Assembly: GCF_014698795.1 (NCBI RefSeq)
Contig: NZ_JACJTR010000017.1
Span: 62,001 to 126,000, forward strand
DNA from: Nostoc sp. FACHB-892
GTDB taxonomy: Bacteria; Cyanobacteriota; Cyanobacteriia; Cyanobacteriales; Nostocaceae
DNA: 64,000 nt
Direction of reading: 5' to 3'
Position numbers and translations under genes: made by a program. Positions 36,627 to 45,398 of this stretch are shown piece after piece. Below the pieces are notes generated by a model that was not told where the DNA came from, searched no databases, and saw only the letters and a list, made by a program, of their open reading frames with translations. Position 1 is the stretch's first letter; each line of letters begins with the position of its first letter.

Positions 36627-37043
36627 ATGGCGGCGAAAGACATATTCCATGATGCAGTAAAACGCGCTTTAGAGAAAGAGGGTTGGCTCATCACTAATGA
36701 CCCGCTTTTTCTGCGTTTTGGTGGTTTGGATATGTACATCGACCTTGGTGCAGAGAAAGTTTTAGCAGCTGAACGAAATCAAGAAAAAATTGCGGTTGAA
36801 GTTAAAAGCTTTGTTGCTCCATCTACTACAACTGAATTTAGTACTGCTTTAGGACAGTATCTCAAATATCAATTAGCACTTGAAGAAGAACAACCTGAGA
36901 GACTTCTATATTTAGCAGTTCCTTTAGACACCTATCGTTCTTTTTTCACTTTAGAACTGCCAGGCTTATTAATCCAACGTTACCAAGTTTGGCTGATTGT
37001 TTTCGATCCAGAAGAGGAGGCGATCGTAAAATGGCAAAAGTAG
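36627..37043 (+). CDS. xisH: XisH family protein (fdxN-element excision controlling factor)
   Basis: A 138-residue protein starting MAAKDIFHDAVKRALEKEGW, with FLRFGGLDMYIDLGAEKVLAAE and IAVEVKSFVAPS, the Asp and E-x-K pattern of a PD-(D/E)XK nuclease fold, then GQYLKYQLAL. In Anabaena, xisH and xisI are needed together with xisF for excision of the fdxN element, but xisH/xisI homologues are abundant far from any excision element and their role there is unknown. The 3' end overlaps xisI by 13 bp. Confidence 0.92.
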   Translation: MAAKDIFHDAVKRALEKEGWLITNDPLFLRFGGLDMYIDLGAEKVLAAERNQEKIAVEVKSFVAPSTTTEFSTALGQYLKYQLALEEEQPERLLYLAVPLDTYRSFFTLELPGLLIQRYQVWLIVFDPEEEAIVKWQK

Positions 37044-37366
37044 AACAGTACCGTCAACTTATTCAAGAACTGTTGCTAGCTTACAGCGAAATCAAAGCCA
37101 GCAACGAAGAAGTCGAAGCAGAAGTTATTTTTGATAGAGAACGCGACCGCTATCAAGTTGTTCACGCGGGGTGGTCAAATAAGCGCCGCGTATATGGCTG
37201 TGTTTTACATTTAGATATTAAAAACGAAAAAATTTGGATTCAACACGATGGTACAGAAGGAGGTATTGCCAATGAACTTATTAGTCGAGGTATACCCAAA
37301 AAAGACATCGTTTTGGCTTTTCATTCTCCTTTTAAACGACAATTTACTGAGTTTGCTGTTGGTTAA
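37031..37366 (+). CDS. xisI: XisI family protein
   Basis: A 111-residue protein starting MAKVEQYRQLIQELLLAY, with the family core EVIFDRERDRYQVVHAGW, RVYGCVLHLDIKNEKIWIQHDGTE and the ending GIPKKDIVLAFHSPFKR. The start at 37031 overlaps the xisH stop by 13 bp, so translation is coupled. A longer upstream frame exists but would read through the xisH sequence. XisH and XisI probably work as a complex. The Uma2 gene 5' of the pair also carries a nuclease-like fold. Confidence 0.93.
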   Translation: MAKVEQYRQLIQELLLAYSEIKASNEEVEAEVIFDRERDRYQVVHAGWSNKRRVYGCVLHLDIKNEKIWIQHDGTEGGIANELISRGIPKKDIVLAFHSPFKRQFTEFAVG

Positions 37367-37506
37367 GATGGCCTCTTCTTGCTTCGCTTAAGGCAGTGGC
37401 TTTTAAGTCCTTCTTGATAGACCTGCATCATGGTATGTAACTCTGAGCGATCGCCCTGTTTTAGAAAAGTTCAAGAATACAAAAAAAGCGGCGAATTTTA
37501 ATTGTT

Positions 37507-38241
37507 CTAGAGCATTTTTTCCAAGAACTGCTTGGCGCGATCGCACTTAGGATTTTGGAAAAACTCCCCAGGGGTACTATCTTCTGCTAAAATTCCCTGG
37601 TCGAGGAACATAATCCGATTAGCAACTTCTCTGGCAAAGCCCATTTCATGGGTAACGATCGCCATTGTCATTCCAGATAGCGCTAAAGCTTTCATCACTT
37701 CTAGCACATCTTTGACCATCTCTGGATCTAACGCAGAGGTGGGTTCATCAAACAAAATCATCTCAGGTTCCATTGCTAATGCCCGAGCGATCGCTACTCG
37801 CTGTTTTTGCCCCCCGGATAGTTTGGAAGGATAGACAGACGCTTTTGGCTCTAAACCTACCTTGGCAAGCAATTCTAAGCCATGTTGTTGTGCTTTTTGC
37901 TTGTTGATTCCTTTCACCTTTATCGGTGCGTAGGTGACATTTTGCAGCACATTCATGTGGGGAAACAAATTAAAATGTTGAAATACCATCACCAATTGCT
38001 GGCGCACCTTAGCGATATTCGCCTTGGGATTGGTGATTTCTTGCTTGTGAAAGTAAATTCTTCCTCTGGTGGGTTGTTCTAGCAAGTTTATGCATCGCAG
38101 AAAGGTAGACTTACCTGAGCCAGAAGGGCCTAGTATGGCAACCACTTCCCCTTGATAAAACTCAGTAGAAATATCTTTGAGTACGTCGAGTTTACCAAAG
38201 GATTTACATAAGAATTCCGTGCGAATTACTACATTATTCAC
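37507..38241 (-). CDS. Polar amino-acid ABC transporter ATP-binding protein (BgtA/GlnQ-like)
   Basis: A 244-residue ATPase with Walker [11 protein letters not shown]-loop [13 protein letters not shown], signature [15 protein letters not shown], Walker [14 protein letters not shown] and the switch His in [10 protein letters not shown]. These are GlnQ-type residues. The start overlaps the 3' end of the binding protein/permease gene by 8 bp (38234-38241), so both are made from one mRNA. Together they form a complete importer, probably for glutamine or basic amino acids, as in the Bgt system of Anabaena. Confidence 0.93.
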   Translation of the reverse strand: MNNVVIRTEFLCKSFGKLDVLKDISTEFYQGEVVAILGPSGSGKSTFLRCINLLEQPTRGRIYFHKQEITNPKANIAKVRQQLVMVFQHFNLFPHMNVLQNVTYAPIKVKGINKQKAQQHGLELLAKVGLEPKASVYPSKLSGGQKQRVAIARALAMEPEMILFDEPTSALDPEMVKDVLEVMKALALSGMTMAIVTHEMGFAREVANRIMFLDQGILAEDSTPGEFFQNPKCDRAKQFLEKML

Positions 38242-39715
38242 TTTCCCGTAACCTCCTTTCTAAAGCGGATGCACCCAAGGTCATACCCATTACTAAAACA
38301 TAGTAAATTAACCCTGCAAATAGCAGTGGTTCAAAATAAATATACTTATTTGCACCAACGATTTGGGCGCTGCGTAATATTTCCACCACCCCAATCGTTG
38401 ACACTAGCGCGGAATCTTTGAGTAATCCAATAGTTTCATTTACCAATGCTGGCAGAATGTTCTTCAATGCTTGGGGTAAAATCACATCCCACATCATCAA
38501 CCAATAGGGAACACCCATAGACATCGCCGCTTCACTTTGCCCTTTATCCACCGCCTGAATTCCACCCCTGATGGTTTCTGACATATAAGCACCAGAATTC
38601 AGGGTAAAAGTTAGCACCCCAGCCTGCAATGCTGAAATGTCATAGCCTGTAAGCTGGGGTGTTGCGTAGTAAACCAACGCCAACTGTAATAACAAAGGTG
38701 TGCCTCGAAAAACAGAGGTATAGGCGTTAGCAACCCAGGTAAGCGGCTTGATTCCGATAATTTTTAATAGAGACAGGATTGTTCCCCAGATTAAGCCCAA
38801 AGATACAGATAATAGCGTAAACAACAAAGTTAAAGGGATTCCCCGAAGAATAAAGGGAATGTCTGGAAGAATTCTGGTGAAGTCGAGATTCAATCCACCT
38901 TTGGCAGGAGTTGATAATGCAGGCTCGGCGGTATTCTGTGAAAACCACTTGGCTACAAGTTTATTCAATGTGCCATCGTTCTTCATTTGTTGAAGGACTT
39001 TGTTAAACGGTTCTACTAAAGAAGAACCTTTAGGAAAAGCGATCGCTGATCCACTTGCTTCCTCTGAGGGAATTGTATTAAATTCTAAATCTGGGTTAGC
39101 TTGGGCGAATCCCTTAGCGACGGTATCCTCAATAATTGCTGCATCAATTCGCCCAGATTTGATTTCTTGAACTACTTCCGGGACTCTGTTGAGTTGCTTT
39201 AGCTGAATACCCGCAAATTTTTTAGCTATTTTCTGAGCATTTTGTTCCTGTATCGTTCCTAGTTGTACCCCAACCTTTTTTCCTAATAAGTCTTGGGGCT
39301 GCTTTAAGTTGCTGCCTTTAGGAGCGACAATGGTATCTTTAGCTTCGTAATAAATAATTGAAAAATCAATATTCTTCTGACGTTCTGGAGTCGGAGTCAT
39401 CCCAGCCATTACAAAGTCAGCGCGATTTGCTTGGAGTGCAGGAATCAATCCATTAAAATCAGATTCCATTATTTGAAGTTTAAACCCTAGTTTTTGAGCA
39501 AGGGTTTTGGCAATATCTATATCAAAGCCAACTATTTGGCGATCGCCTCCTTTCGTATCATAAAACTCATAAGGAGGGTAATCTGGGGAAGTAATCATTG
39601 TTAGCGTGTCTTTACCTAAAGATGAGACAGCTTTTAGAGAATTACTATGTCCGATGATGCTGATTACTAATGCTACAACTAGTATGGTTGATAGCCATAT
39701 TTTCTTTTTCTTCAT
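38234..39715 (-). CDS. Fused substrate-binding protein and permease for polar amino acids (BgtB-like)
   Basis: A 493-residue fusion. Residues 1-25 form a signal anchor. About 35-265 is a periplasmic binding domain ([53 protein letters not shown]). About 280-490 is a GlnP-type permease with five or so helices and the EAA-like loop [33 protein letters not shown]. Fusion of SBP and permease is known in the cyanobacterial Bgt transporter and in Gram-positive GlnP. Specificity (Gln, Arg, His or Glu) cannot be read here. Confidence 0.92.
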   Translation of the reverse strand: MKKKKIWLSTILVVALVISIIGHSNSLKAVSSLGKDTLTMITSPDYPPYEFYDTKGGDRQIVGFDIDIAKTLAQKLGFKLQIMESDFNGLIPALQANRADFVMAGMTPTPERQKNIDFSIIYYEAKDTIVAPKGSNLKQPQDLLGKKVGVQLGTIQEQNAQKIAKKFAGIQLKQLNRVPEVVQEIKSGRIDAAIIEDTVAKGFAQANPDLEFNTIPSEEASGSAIAFPKGSSLVEPFNKVLQQMKNDGTLNKLVAKWFSQNTAEPALSTPAKGGLNLDFTRILPDIPFILRGIPLTLLFTLLSVSLGLIWGTILSLLKIIGIKPLTWVANAYTSVFRGTPLLLQLALVYYATPQLTGYDISALQAGVLTFTLNSGAYMSETIRGGIQAVDKGQSEAAMSMGVPYWLMMWDVILPQALKNILPALVNETIGLLKDSALVSTIGVVEILRSAQIVGANKYIYFEPLLFAGLIYYVLVMGMTLGASALERRLRESE

Positions 39716-39857
39716 GAACTTGATAATTATATAATTTCAATTCTGCACCTGAAACGCGTAAAATCGTGGGGAATTGAGGGGTGAAATTTAAACGCAGAGG
39801 AACGCGGGGGTAAGCGCAGAGGTACGCAGAGTAATGAAATGTTGTAATTAGCGAGTG

Positions 39858-40838
39858 TCAAATTCTTACTTTGGTCGCCTCCAACAACTTAACGCTGGCA
39901 TAAATAGCATCAATATAAGGTGTGGGAGTTTGAGTGAGTTTTCCCAATTCTGCGACTGCACCAACAATAGCATCTATCTCCGTTGTGCGTCCGCCTTCAA
40001 TATCTTGTAGCATAGAGGTTTTATGGGCACCCACATTTTCTGCCCCATTAATTCGCTGTTCTAAAGTGATGCCAAACTTTATACCCAAATTTTCAGCGAT
40101 CGCTTGAGTTTCTGTCATCATTTGCCGTGCTAGTTCACGAGTGAGGGGATAACGGCAAATATCCTCTAGAGTAGCACCAGTCAGCGCACTGATCGGATTA
40201 AACGCCACATTTCCCCACAACTTAATCCAAATTTCTGTGCGAATTTGATTGCGGATTGGTGCTTTGAATCCTGCCCGTTTGAGAGTTTGTGCCAATAATT
40301 GGATGCGTTCGGTTTTAGTGCCGTTGATTTCACCAAGAGTAAAGCGATCGCCTTCAATATGCTTAATCACACCTGGTTCAATTATCTCAGTTGCCGGGTA
40401 AACAACACAACCGATGGCGCGGTCAGCACCGATACTAGCTTCAATAATCCCATCTGGATCAACAGATTGAATCCGCGTACCTTCATACTCACCGCCATAC
40501 TTGCGAAAGTACCACCAAGGAACGCCATTTTGGGCTGTTACCACCATCGTGTGAGCATCGTAGAGTGCCGGGAGAGAAGGAGCGATCGCAGGCAAACTGT
40601 GAGCCTTGAGAGTTAAAATTACTACATCTTGTACCCCTGCTTCCTGAATCTCGCTAGTTGCTAGAGACGGAGTAACAATTTGGCCAGAACCATCTGCCAT
40701 CAGCAACTTCAACCCATCTTTTTGAATTGCCTTCAAATGAGAACCACGCGCAATTAGCGTCACTGCTTCACCTGCCAACGCCAATTTTGCTCCTAAATAT
40801 CCACCGATGGCACCCGCGCCAACAATACAAATTTTCAT
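39858..40838 (-). CDS. panE: 2-Dehydropantoate 2-reductase-like protein (PanE/ApbA)
   Basis: A 326-residue NADPH-dependent ketopantoate reductase-like enzyme, which would make pantoate for coenzyme A. The N-terminal dinucleotide motif is ICIVGAGAIGGYLGAKLA; LTLKAHSLPAI, the catalytic-Lys region KLWGNVAFNPISALTGAT and a conserved C-terminal helix pair containing EIDAIVGAVAELGK are present. The ATG at 40838 is 2 bp after the stop of the inositol-phosphatase-like gene, so the two are in one operon. Many PanE homologues have other substrates, so the symbol is tentative. Confidence 0.85.
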   Translation of the reverse strand: MKICIVGAGAIGGYLGAKLALAGEAVTLIARGSHLKAIQKDGLKLLMADGSGQIVTPSLATSEIQEAGVQDVVILTLKAHSLPAIAPSLPALYDAHTMVVTAQNGVPWWYFRKYGGEYEGTRIQSVDPDGIIEASIGADRAIGCVVYPATEIIEPGVIKHIEGDRFTLGEINGTKTERIQLLAQTLKRAGFKAPIRNQIRTEIWIKLWGNVAFNPISALTGATLEDICRYPLTRELARQMMTETQAIAENLGIKFGITLEQRINGAENVGAHKTSMLQDIEGGRTTEIDAIVGAVAELGKLTQTPTPYIDAIYASVKLLEATKVRI

Positions 40839-40840
40839 CC

Positions 40841-41707
40841 TCAAACAGGTACGCTTTGCATCGCTTTCAGTAGGTCTTGATGAACAGATTTTGAGGCAGC
40901 TATTATCAATCCAGGCAGGCTATAGTTTCGACAAGTATGCAGTGGCGGTAAAGTCGAACCGTCCAGAGTAGTTACAATGCAGCCAGCCTCTCTTGCAATA
41001 AAAGCAAGTGCAGCACCATCAATAAATTTACCCGATTTGATGACTGCTCCACTCAAGTCGCCACTCAGAATACCATTCAGGTTGGGAATTTGAATATCAC
41101 TAGAATAATCAGTCTCTATATCGATTACTTGATATCGATCTTTTAGTAAATGTGCGATAAAATTCATTCCCCATCCCAACAAAATAGAAGGTTTGGTGGA
41201 TGTTATGTGTAATGGGGCACAGGTTTCTAAACTCATCTCCAGAGTCCCTTTAAAAGCACCTTCACCTCGAAGGGCGTAAAAATAAATATTTTGGGCAGGG
41301 GAAATAGCGAGTACTGCTTCAAAGTCATCTGAATTTAGAATACTGAGAATAATTTGATAATTAGAATGCCCATCCATGTAAAACTTAGTACCATCGATTG
41401 GATCGAGTGTGACTAAGTAATCACCTTCTAAACCGAGTTCGGTAGCACGAAAATACTTGGTGTTGTTAGAACTTTCGTACTCTTCACCATAAAAGCGAAT
41501 ATCTGGGAAAGTGCCCAGTAGTACTACTTCTACTAAGTTTTGAATCGCCACATCCGCATCAGTAAGCGCAGCACTAAAAAAGTTTCCTTGTTCTTTAGCA
41601 GGAAGTGCAGCAATTTTTGGTTGAAGAAAACGGGCATAGCCTGCTGCTACTTTGAGATGGGGGAGTAAAGTCTCCAAAATCAGTCGAGTAGTAGGTGTTA
41701 TGGGCAT
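40841..41707 (-). CDS. Inositol monophosphatase family protein
   Basis: A 288-residue Mg-dependent phosphatase-fold protein. The metal-binding motifs are FYGEEYES (Glu region), LDPIDGTKFYMDG (the DPIDGT signature) and the C-terminal IDGAALAFIAREAGC, which replaces the usual WDxAAG. Substrate could be inositol phosphate, histidinol phosphate or a nucleotide-type phosphate; the variant third motif makes a classical IMPase less certain. It shares an operon with the PanE-like gene. Confidence 0.85.
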   Translation of the reverse strand: MPITPTTRLILETLLPHLKVAAGYARFLQPKIAALPAKEQGNFFSAALTDADVAIQNLVEVVLLGTFPDIRFYGEEYESSNNTKYFRATELGLEGDYLVTLDPIDGTKFYMDGHSNYQIILSILNSDDFEAVLAISPAQNIYFYALRGEGAFKGTLEMSLETCAPLHITSTKPSILLGWGMNFIAHLLKDRYQVIDIETDYSSDIQIPNLNGILSGDLSGAVIKSGKFIDGAALAFIAREAGCIVTTLDGSTLPPLHTCRNYSLPGLIIAASKSVHQDLLKAMQSVPV

Positions 41708-41850
41708 TGCAGCAAACTCCTTTTAGAAGTAATCTACCGTTGGCAGGACGATAGAATTCTATATCTAAACAAAATTACGGTATCATTTTGACGCAATGAT
41801 ACCATCGTTGTTATATTACTCTAATCTGTGTATCTGGTTAAGCTTTAAAT

Positions 41851-41913
41851 ATAAAATCGATGGATGCACAAATTCATCCATCGATTTTATATACCCCAAA
41901 TTTTATTCGGGGT
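41851..41913 (-). terminator. Tandem hairpins downstream of the DUF2973 gene
   Basis: ATAAAATCGATGGATG (41851-41866) and CATCCATCGATTTTAT (41875-41890) form a perfect 16-bp stem with an 8-nt loop. Directly beside it, ACCCC (41893-41897) pairs with GGGGT (41909-41913). Both lie just past the stop of the minus-strand DUF2973 gene, 94-156 bp away. The rest of 41708-42006 holds no gene. Confidence 0.65.
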
Positions 41914-42006
41914 TTTATGCATCACTTCTCATAAATTTCTGCCAAGAGAAAGATTAAGGATGTAAAAGCAACAATAATTTACATCCAAACTTCTAATACC
42001 TAACTT

Positions 42007-42336
42007 TTACGCTTCTTCAGAATTCTCTCTTTTATGTCCTGGGGATGCTTCGTAAAGTGCATCGAGATGTTGACGCGCATCTTCAACGTTAATCGAACGC
42101 ATTACCAAAAGTGGCTCTTTAATTAAGTTGCCCGCGTTATCTAATAATTCTGGATGGGGTACAAACTGTTTTTTTGATGAATAATAACCATAGCTGCCTT
42201 GATTATTCACTGACGAGGAATTCGTCGGATAAGTTCGCTCCCGATCAAAACTGAACATGATCAGGTTACGAATCAAGTTGCCAACAGCTATAAATGCAAG
42301 GATTGTAAAAGCAAGAATGTAAAGTAGGTGTAACAT
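42007..42336 (-). CDS. DUF2973 family membrane protein
   Basis: A 109-residue cyanobacteria-specific protein with one N-terminal helix (LLYILAFTILAFIAVGNLIRNLI). A polar Tyr/Ser-rich linker follows (SSVNNQGSYGYYSSK), then a conserved cytoplasmic segment, FVPHPELLDNAGNLIKEPLLVMRSINVEDARQHLDALYEASP. Function is unknown. It sits 354 bp downstream of the DUF2605 gene on the same strand, a pairing often seen in cyanobacteria. Confidence 0.85.
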   Translation of the reverse strand: MLHLLYILAFTILAFIAVGNLIRNLIMFSFDRERTYPTNSSSVNNQGSYGYYSSKKQFVPHPELLDNAGNLIKEPLLVMRSINVEDARQHLDALYEASPGHKRENSEEA

Positions 42337-42690
42337 TGAATTTTCCTCCAGGACAGCAATTTTTAAAACTTTTATCTTTTATTTTGTAACGTTTTGTCTC
42401 GCCGACACTGTAACTTACAGTTAGGACAAGCATTTTTGGCACTCTTTGTGCGCTTACATTTATATGGAGCTAATTGTCAACCGTTATTCCACTTACGGTA
42501 GCATAGGATACATTACTTTGTTAATCCAAATAATGTTAAGAAAATCTTAAGAGATTTGTACTATTTCTTTAATGAATGGGTTATTTGTCATCTGGTGTAG
42601 ACGCAAAGAGGTAAGTCAGGTAGCTTTGCTCCGAATTCATTCAAAATTCAAAGTCAAGGGCAAAATATAGCAGATACTGCCATCAACGAT
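42337..42690. other. Spacer between the DUF2605 and DUF2973 genes
   Basis: 354 bp without a supported gene, including the DUF2973 leader. A GGAGG-like element lies just upstream of the DUF2973 start. The rest is AT-rich. Confidence 0.4.
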
Positions 42691-43008
42691 TTATGCTTCA
42701 CGCGTTTGACGAAAGCGCATTGCCACATTCCAGCATTCTGTTACTAATTCATGCCAAGGCATTAACGTTGCCATATCAATCCCGACTTGTTTATCAGTAG
42801 CATTAAATAGCATCTTTGCCGTACTTAGTTCATCTTGCGCTTGTTTAACACGTAAGAGCAAGTCAGATTTTTCTTGGTCACTCATAAATGATAGCTGTTC
42901 AGTTTCGAGTAAATGGCGCGATCGCACAAACCAATGATGAAAATCTTCCAGCAAGGGTTCTAAAACCGTTTTCAGCAACTCAGTCCCTGGTAAATTTGAG
43001 TCTGACAT
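42691..43008 (-). CDS. DUF2605 family protein
   Basis: A 105-residue helical protein starting MSDSNLPGTELLKTVLEPLLEDFHHWF, followed by FMSDQEKSDLLLRVKQAQDELSTAKMLFNATD and a C-terminal MPWHELVTECWNVAMRFR. The family is restricted to cyanobacteria and uncharacterised; no enzymatic motif is visible. An ATG seven codons upstream (43029) is possible but extends the typical N-terminus. Confidence 0.85.
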   Translation of the reverse strand: MSDSNLPGTELLKTVLEPLLEDFHHWFVRSRHLLETEQLSFMSDQEKSDLLLRVKQAQDELSTAKMLFNATDKQVGIDMATLMPWHELVTECWNVAMRFRQTREA

Positions 43009-43507
43009 AAATGAGAAGCATATTTCCAACTTTCTTACTAATATTAACCTTATTTACGTTTCTTAACATATTTCTTATTAATTATTTATTTTATCATTTT
43101 AGAATATGTACAGTTATGTAACAAAGGATACAGAATTTATTATATAATCTTCCTAATGGGTTTGTACAGATCCTTTAGAGAGGCGTCTATAGGTATAGCT
43201 GAAGAAGAACCACTAAATCTGCATATTCAGTGGGAGGCTTAAATTCTTTGATTCAGACGCTCTCTACATTCGCAAAAGCGTGTCGCAGACACCTTCTTTT
43301 TAAGACGCTAAGAGCGAACGGGCTGCGTTTGCCAGTACTTCGACAAGCTCAGTAACCATCAGACTCCAATTCATGCTGAATTCTGACTCCTGAATTCTTT
43401 CTTGAATAAAGCTGAACTGGCAAAAACCAAAGTCGTTATAGTTGAATAAGCCTACAGATTTAGATAAATCACCTTTTGTAATCACTTCGCCAACGGTTCA
43501 GCAGCCA
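43009..43507. other. Divergent region between DUF2605 and thrS
   Basis: About 500 bp with no convincing gene. The part from 43260 to 43360 resembles dispersed Nostoc spacer sequence (gcgtgtcgcagacacc, cagtacttcgacaagctcagtaacc). No T-box leader or Zur-like palindrome was found before thrS. The thrS reading frame is open up to a TAG at 43439, with only a TTG before ATG 43508. Confidence 0.45.
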
Positions 43508-45343
43508 ATGTCGTCAAATTCATCAAATCAGTCACAACAGTCAGAACAAGTTGAAAAAATTTATTTACCGCGTACCAGCGAATCGGAGAACTTAAAGAAG
43601 ATTCGCCACACTGCTTCCCATGTAATGGCAATGGCAGTACAAAAGCTGTTTCCCAAGGCGCAAGTTACAATTGGCCCTTGGATTGAAAACGGTTTTTACT
43701 ACGACTTCGACAATCCAGAACCATTTAGCGAAAATGATCTCAAAGCCATCAAAAAAGAGATGGTGAAGATTATCAATCGCAAATTGGCGGTTATTCGAGA
43801 AGAAGTTAGCCGCGAAGAAGCCGAACGCCGGATTCAGGAAATTAAGGAACCTTACAAGTTAGAAATCCTGGCAGATATCAAAAACGAACCAATCACGATT
43901 TACCATCTGGGCAATGAATGGTGGGATTTGTGTGGGGGGCCTCATCTGGAAAATACCAGTGAATTAAACCCCAAGGCAATTGAATTAGAAAGCGTTGCTG
44001 GCGCTTATTGGCGTGGGGATGAAACCAAAGCCCAACTACAACGCATCTATGCCAGCGCCTGGGAAAGCCCAGAACAACTCGCTGAATATAAGCGACGGAA
44101 AGAAGAAGCGCTGCGGCGAGATCACCGCAAACTTGGTAAGGAATTGGGTTTATTTATATTTTCTGACCAAGTGGGGCCGGGTTTACCTTTGTGGACACCC
44201 AAAGGTACTTTGTTGCGGAGTACTTTAGAAGATTTCCTTAAGCAAGAACAGCTAAAACGGGGTTACTTATCTGTAGTAACACCTCACATTGCCAGAGTAG
44301 ATTTATTTAAAACCTCTGGACATTGGCAGAAATATAAAGAAGATATGTTCCCCTTAATGGCAGATGATCAAGAATCGGCTGCACAGGAACAGGGCTTCGT
44401 TATGAAGCCGATGAACTGCCCTTTCCACATCCAAATATATAAGAGTGAGTTACGCTCTTATCGAGAATTACCTATGCGACTGGCGGAATTTGGTACTGTT
44501 TACCGCTACGAACAATCAGGCGAATTGGGCGGTTTAACGCGGGTGCGCGGTTTTACTGTGGATGATTCTCACCTGTTCGTCACCCCAGAACAGCTAGATA
44601 GCGAATTCCTCAGTGTAGTGGACTTGATTTTGTCGGTATTCAATAGTCTGCAACTAAAGAACTTTAAAGCTAGACTGAGTTTCCGCGATCCTACTAGTGA
44701 TAAGTACATGGGTTCCGATGAAGTTTGGGACAAAGCCGAAGGTGCAATTCGCCGTGCAGTTGAAACCTTGGGGATGGAACATTTTGAAGGAATTGGGGAA
44801 GCGGCTTTTTATGGGCCCAAACTTGACTTTATCTTTAGTGATGCCCTAGATCGGGAGTGGCAATTAGGAACTGTGCAGGTAGATTACAATTTGCCAGAAC
44901 GCTTTGAGTTGGAATACGTCGCTGAAGATGGTGTTCGCAAACGTCCAGTGATGATTCACCGTGCGCCTTTTGGTTCGCTAGAACGGCTGATTGGGATCTT
45001 AATTGAAGAATATGCCGGCGATTTTCCTTTGTGGTTAGCGCCAGTGCAAGCTAGGTTACTCCCAGTGGGTGATACACAGCTAGACTTTGCTAAAGATGTG
45101 GTGGCGAAGATGAGAGCGTTGGGCATCCGTGCAGAAGTTGATACCAGTGGCGATCGCTTGGGTAAACAGATTCGCAATGCAGAGAAAGAAAAAATACCCG
45201 TGATGGCTGTGGTGGGAGCTAAGGAAGTGGAAACAAACACCTTAAGTATCCGTACCCGCGCCTCTGGGGAATTGGGAGTTATCTCTGTCGATGAGGTGGT
45301 GGATAAAATGAAAGATGCGATCGCTAAGTTCGAGAATTTCTAA
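43508..45343 (+). CDS. thrS: Threonyl-tRNA synthetase lacking the TGS domain
   Basis: A class II synthetase of 611 residues. After about 25 polar residues it enters directly into the editing domain (RHTASHVMAMAV with its two His, and LCGGPHL supplying Cys and His). The catalytic core follows with zinc ligands in MNCPFH (Cys, then His) and in IHRAPFG, motif 2 (VYRYEQSGELGGLTRVRGFTVDD) and the anticodon-binding domain (APVQARLLPVGD). The N-terminal TGS domain of about 60 residues found in E. coli is absent. The editing residues are intact, which fits a housekeeping-type enzyme rather than an editing-deficient paralogue. It converges on the COG0523 gene. Confidence 0.95.
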   Translation: MSSNSSNQSQQSEQVEKIYLPRTSESENLKKIRHTASHVMAMAVQKLFPKAQVTIGPWIENGFYYDFDNPEPFSENDLKAIKKEMVKIINRKLAVIREEVSREEAERRIQEIKEPYKLEILADIKNEPITIYHLGNEWWDLCGGPHLENTSELNPKAIELESVAGAYWRGDETKAQLQRIYASAWESPEQLAEYKRRKEEALRRDHRKLGKELGLFIFSDQVGPGLPLWTPKGTLLRSTLEDFLKQEQLKRGYLSVVTPHIARVDLFKTSGHWQKYKEDMFPLMADDQESAAQEQGFVMKPMNCPFHIQIYKSELRSYRELPMRLAEFGTVYRYEQSGELGGLTRVRGFTVDDSHLFVTPEQLDSEFLSVVDLILSVFNSLQLKNFKARLSFRDPTSDKYMGSDEVWDKAEGAIRRAVETLGMEHFEGIGEAAFYGPKLDFIFSDALDREWQLGTVQVDYNLPERFELEYVAEDGVRKRPVMIHRAPFGSLERLIGILIEEYAGDFPLWLAPVQARLLPVGDTQLDFAKDVVAKMRALGIRAEVDTSGDRLGKQIRNAEKEKIPVMAVVGAKEVETNTLSIRTRASGELGVISVDEVVDKMKDAIAKFENF

Positions 45344-45356
45344 AATCTAACCGCAG

Positions 45357-45384
45357 ACGCACACTAATTATATTTGGTGTGCGT
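45357..45384 (+). terminator. Terminator between thrS and the COG0523 gene
   Basis: ACGCACAC (45357-45364) and GTGTGCGT (45377-45384) form a perfect 8-bp stem with a 12-nt loop, followed by TTTGTTTAGTTT. It ends 15 bp before the stop codon of the convergent minus-strand gene and so serves thrS and perhaps both. Confidence 0.75.
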
Positions 45385-45398
45385 TTTGTTTAGTTTAA

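Noticed and set aside
43030-43507. T-box riboswitch or Zur site before thrS
   Set aside because: No T-box core (AGGGTGGNACCGCG) and no TGATAAT-type palindrome were found; T-boxes are not expected in cyanobacteria.
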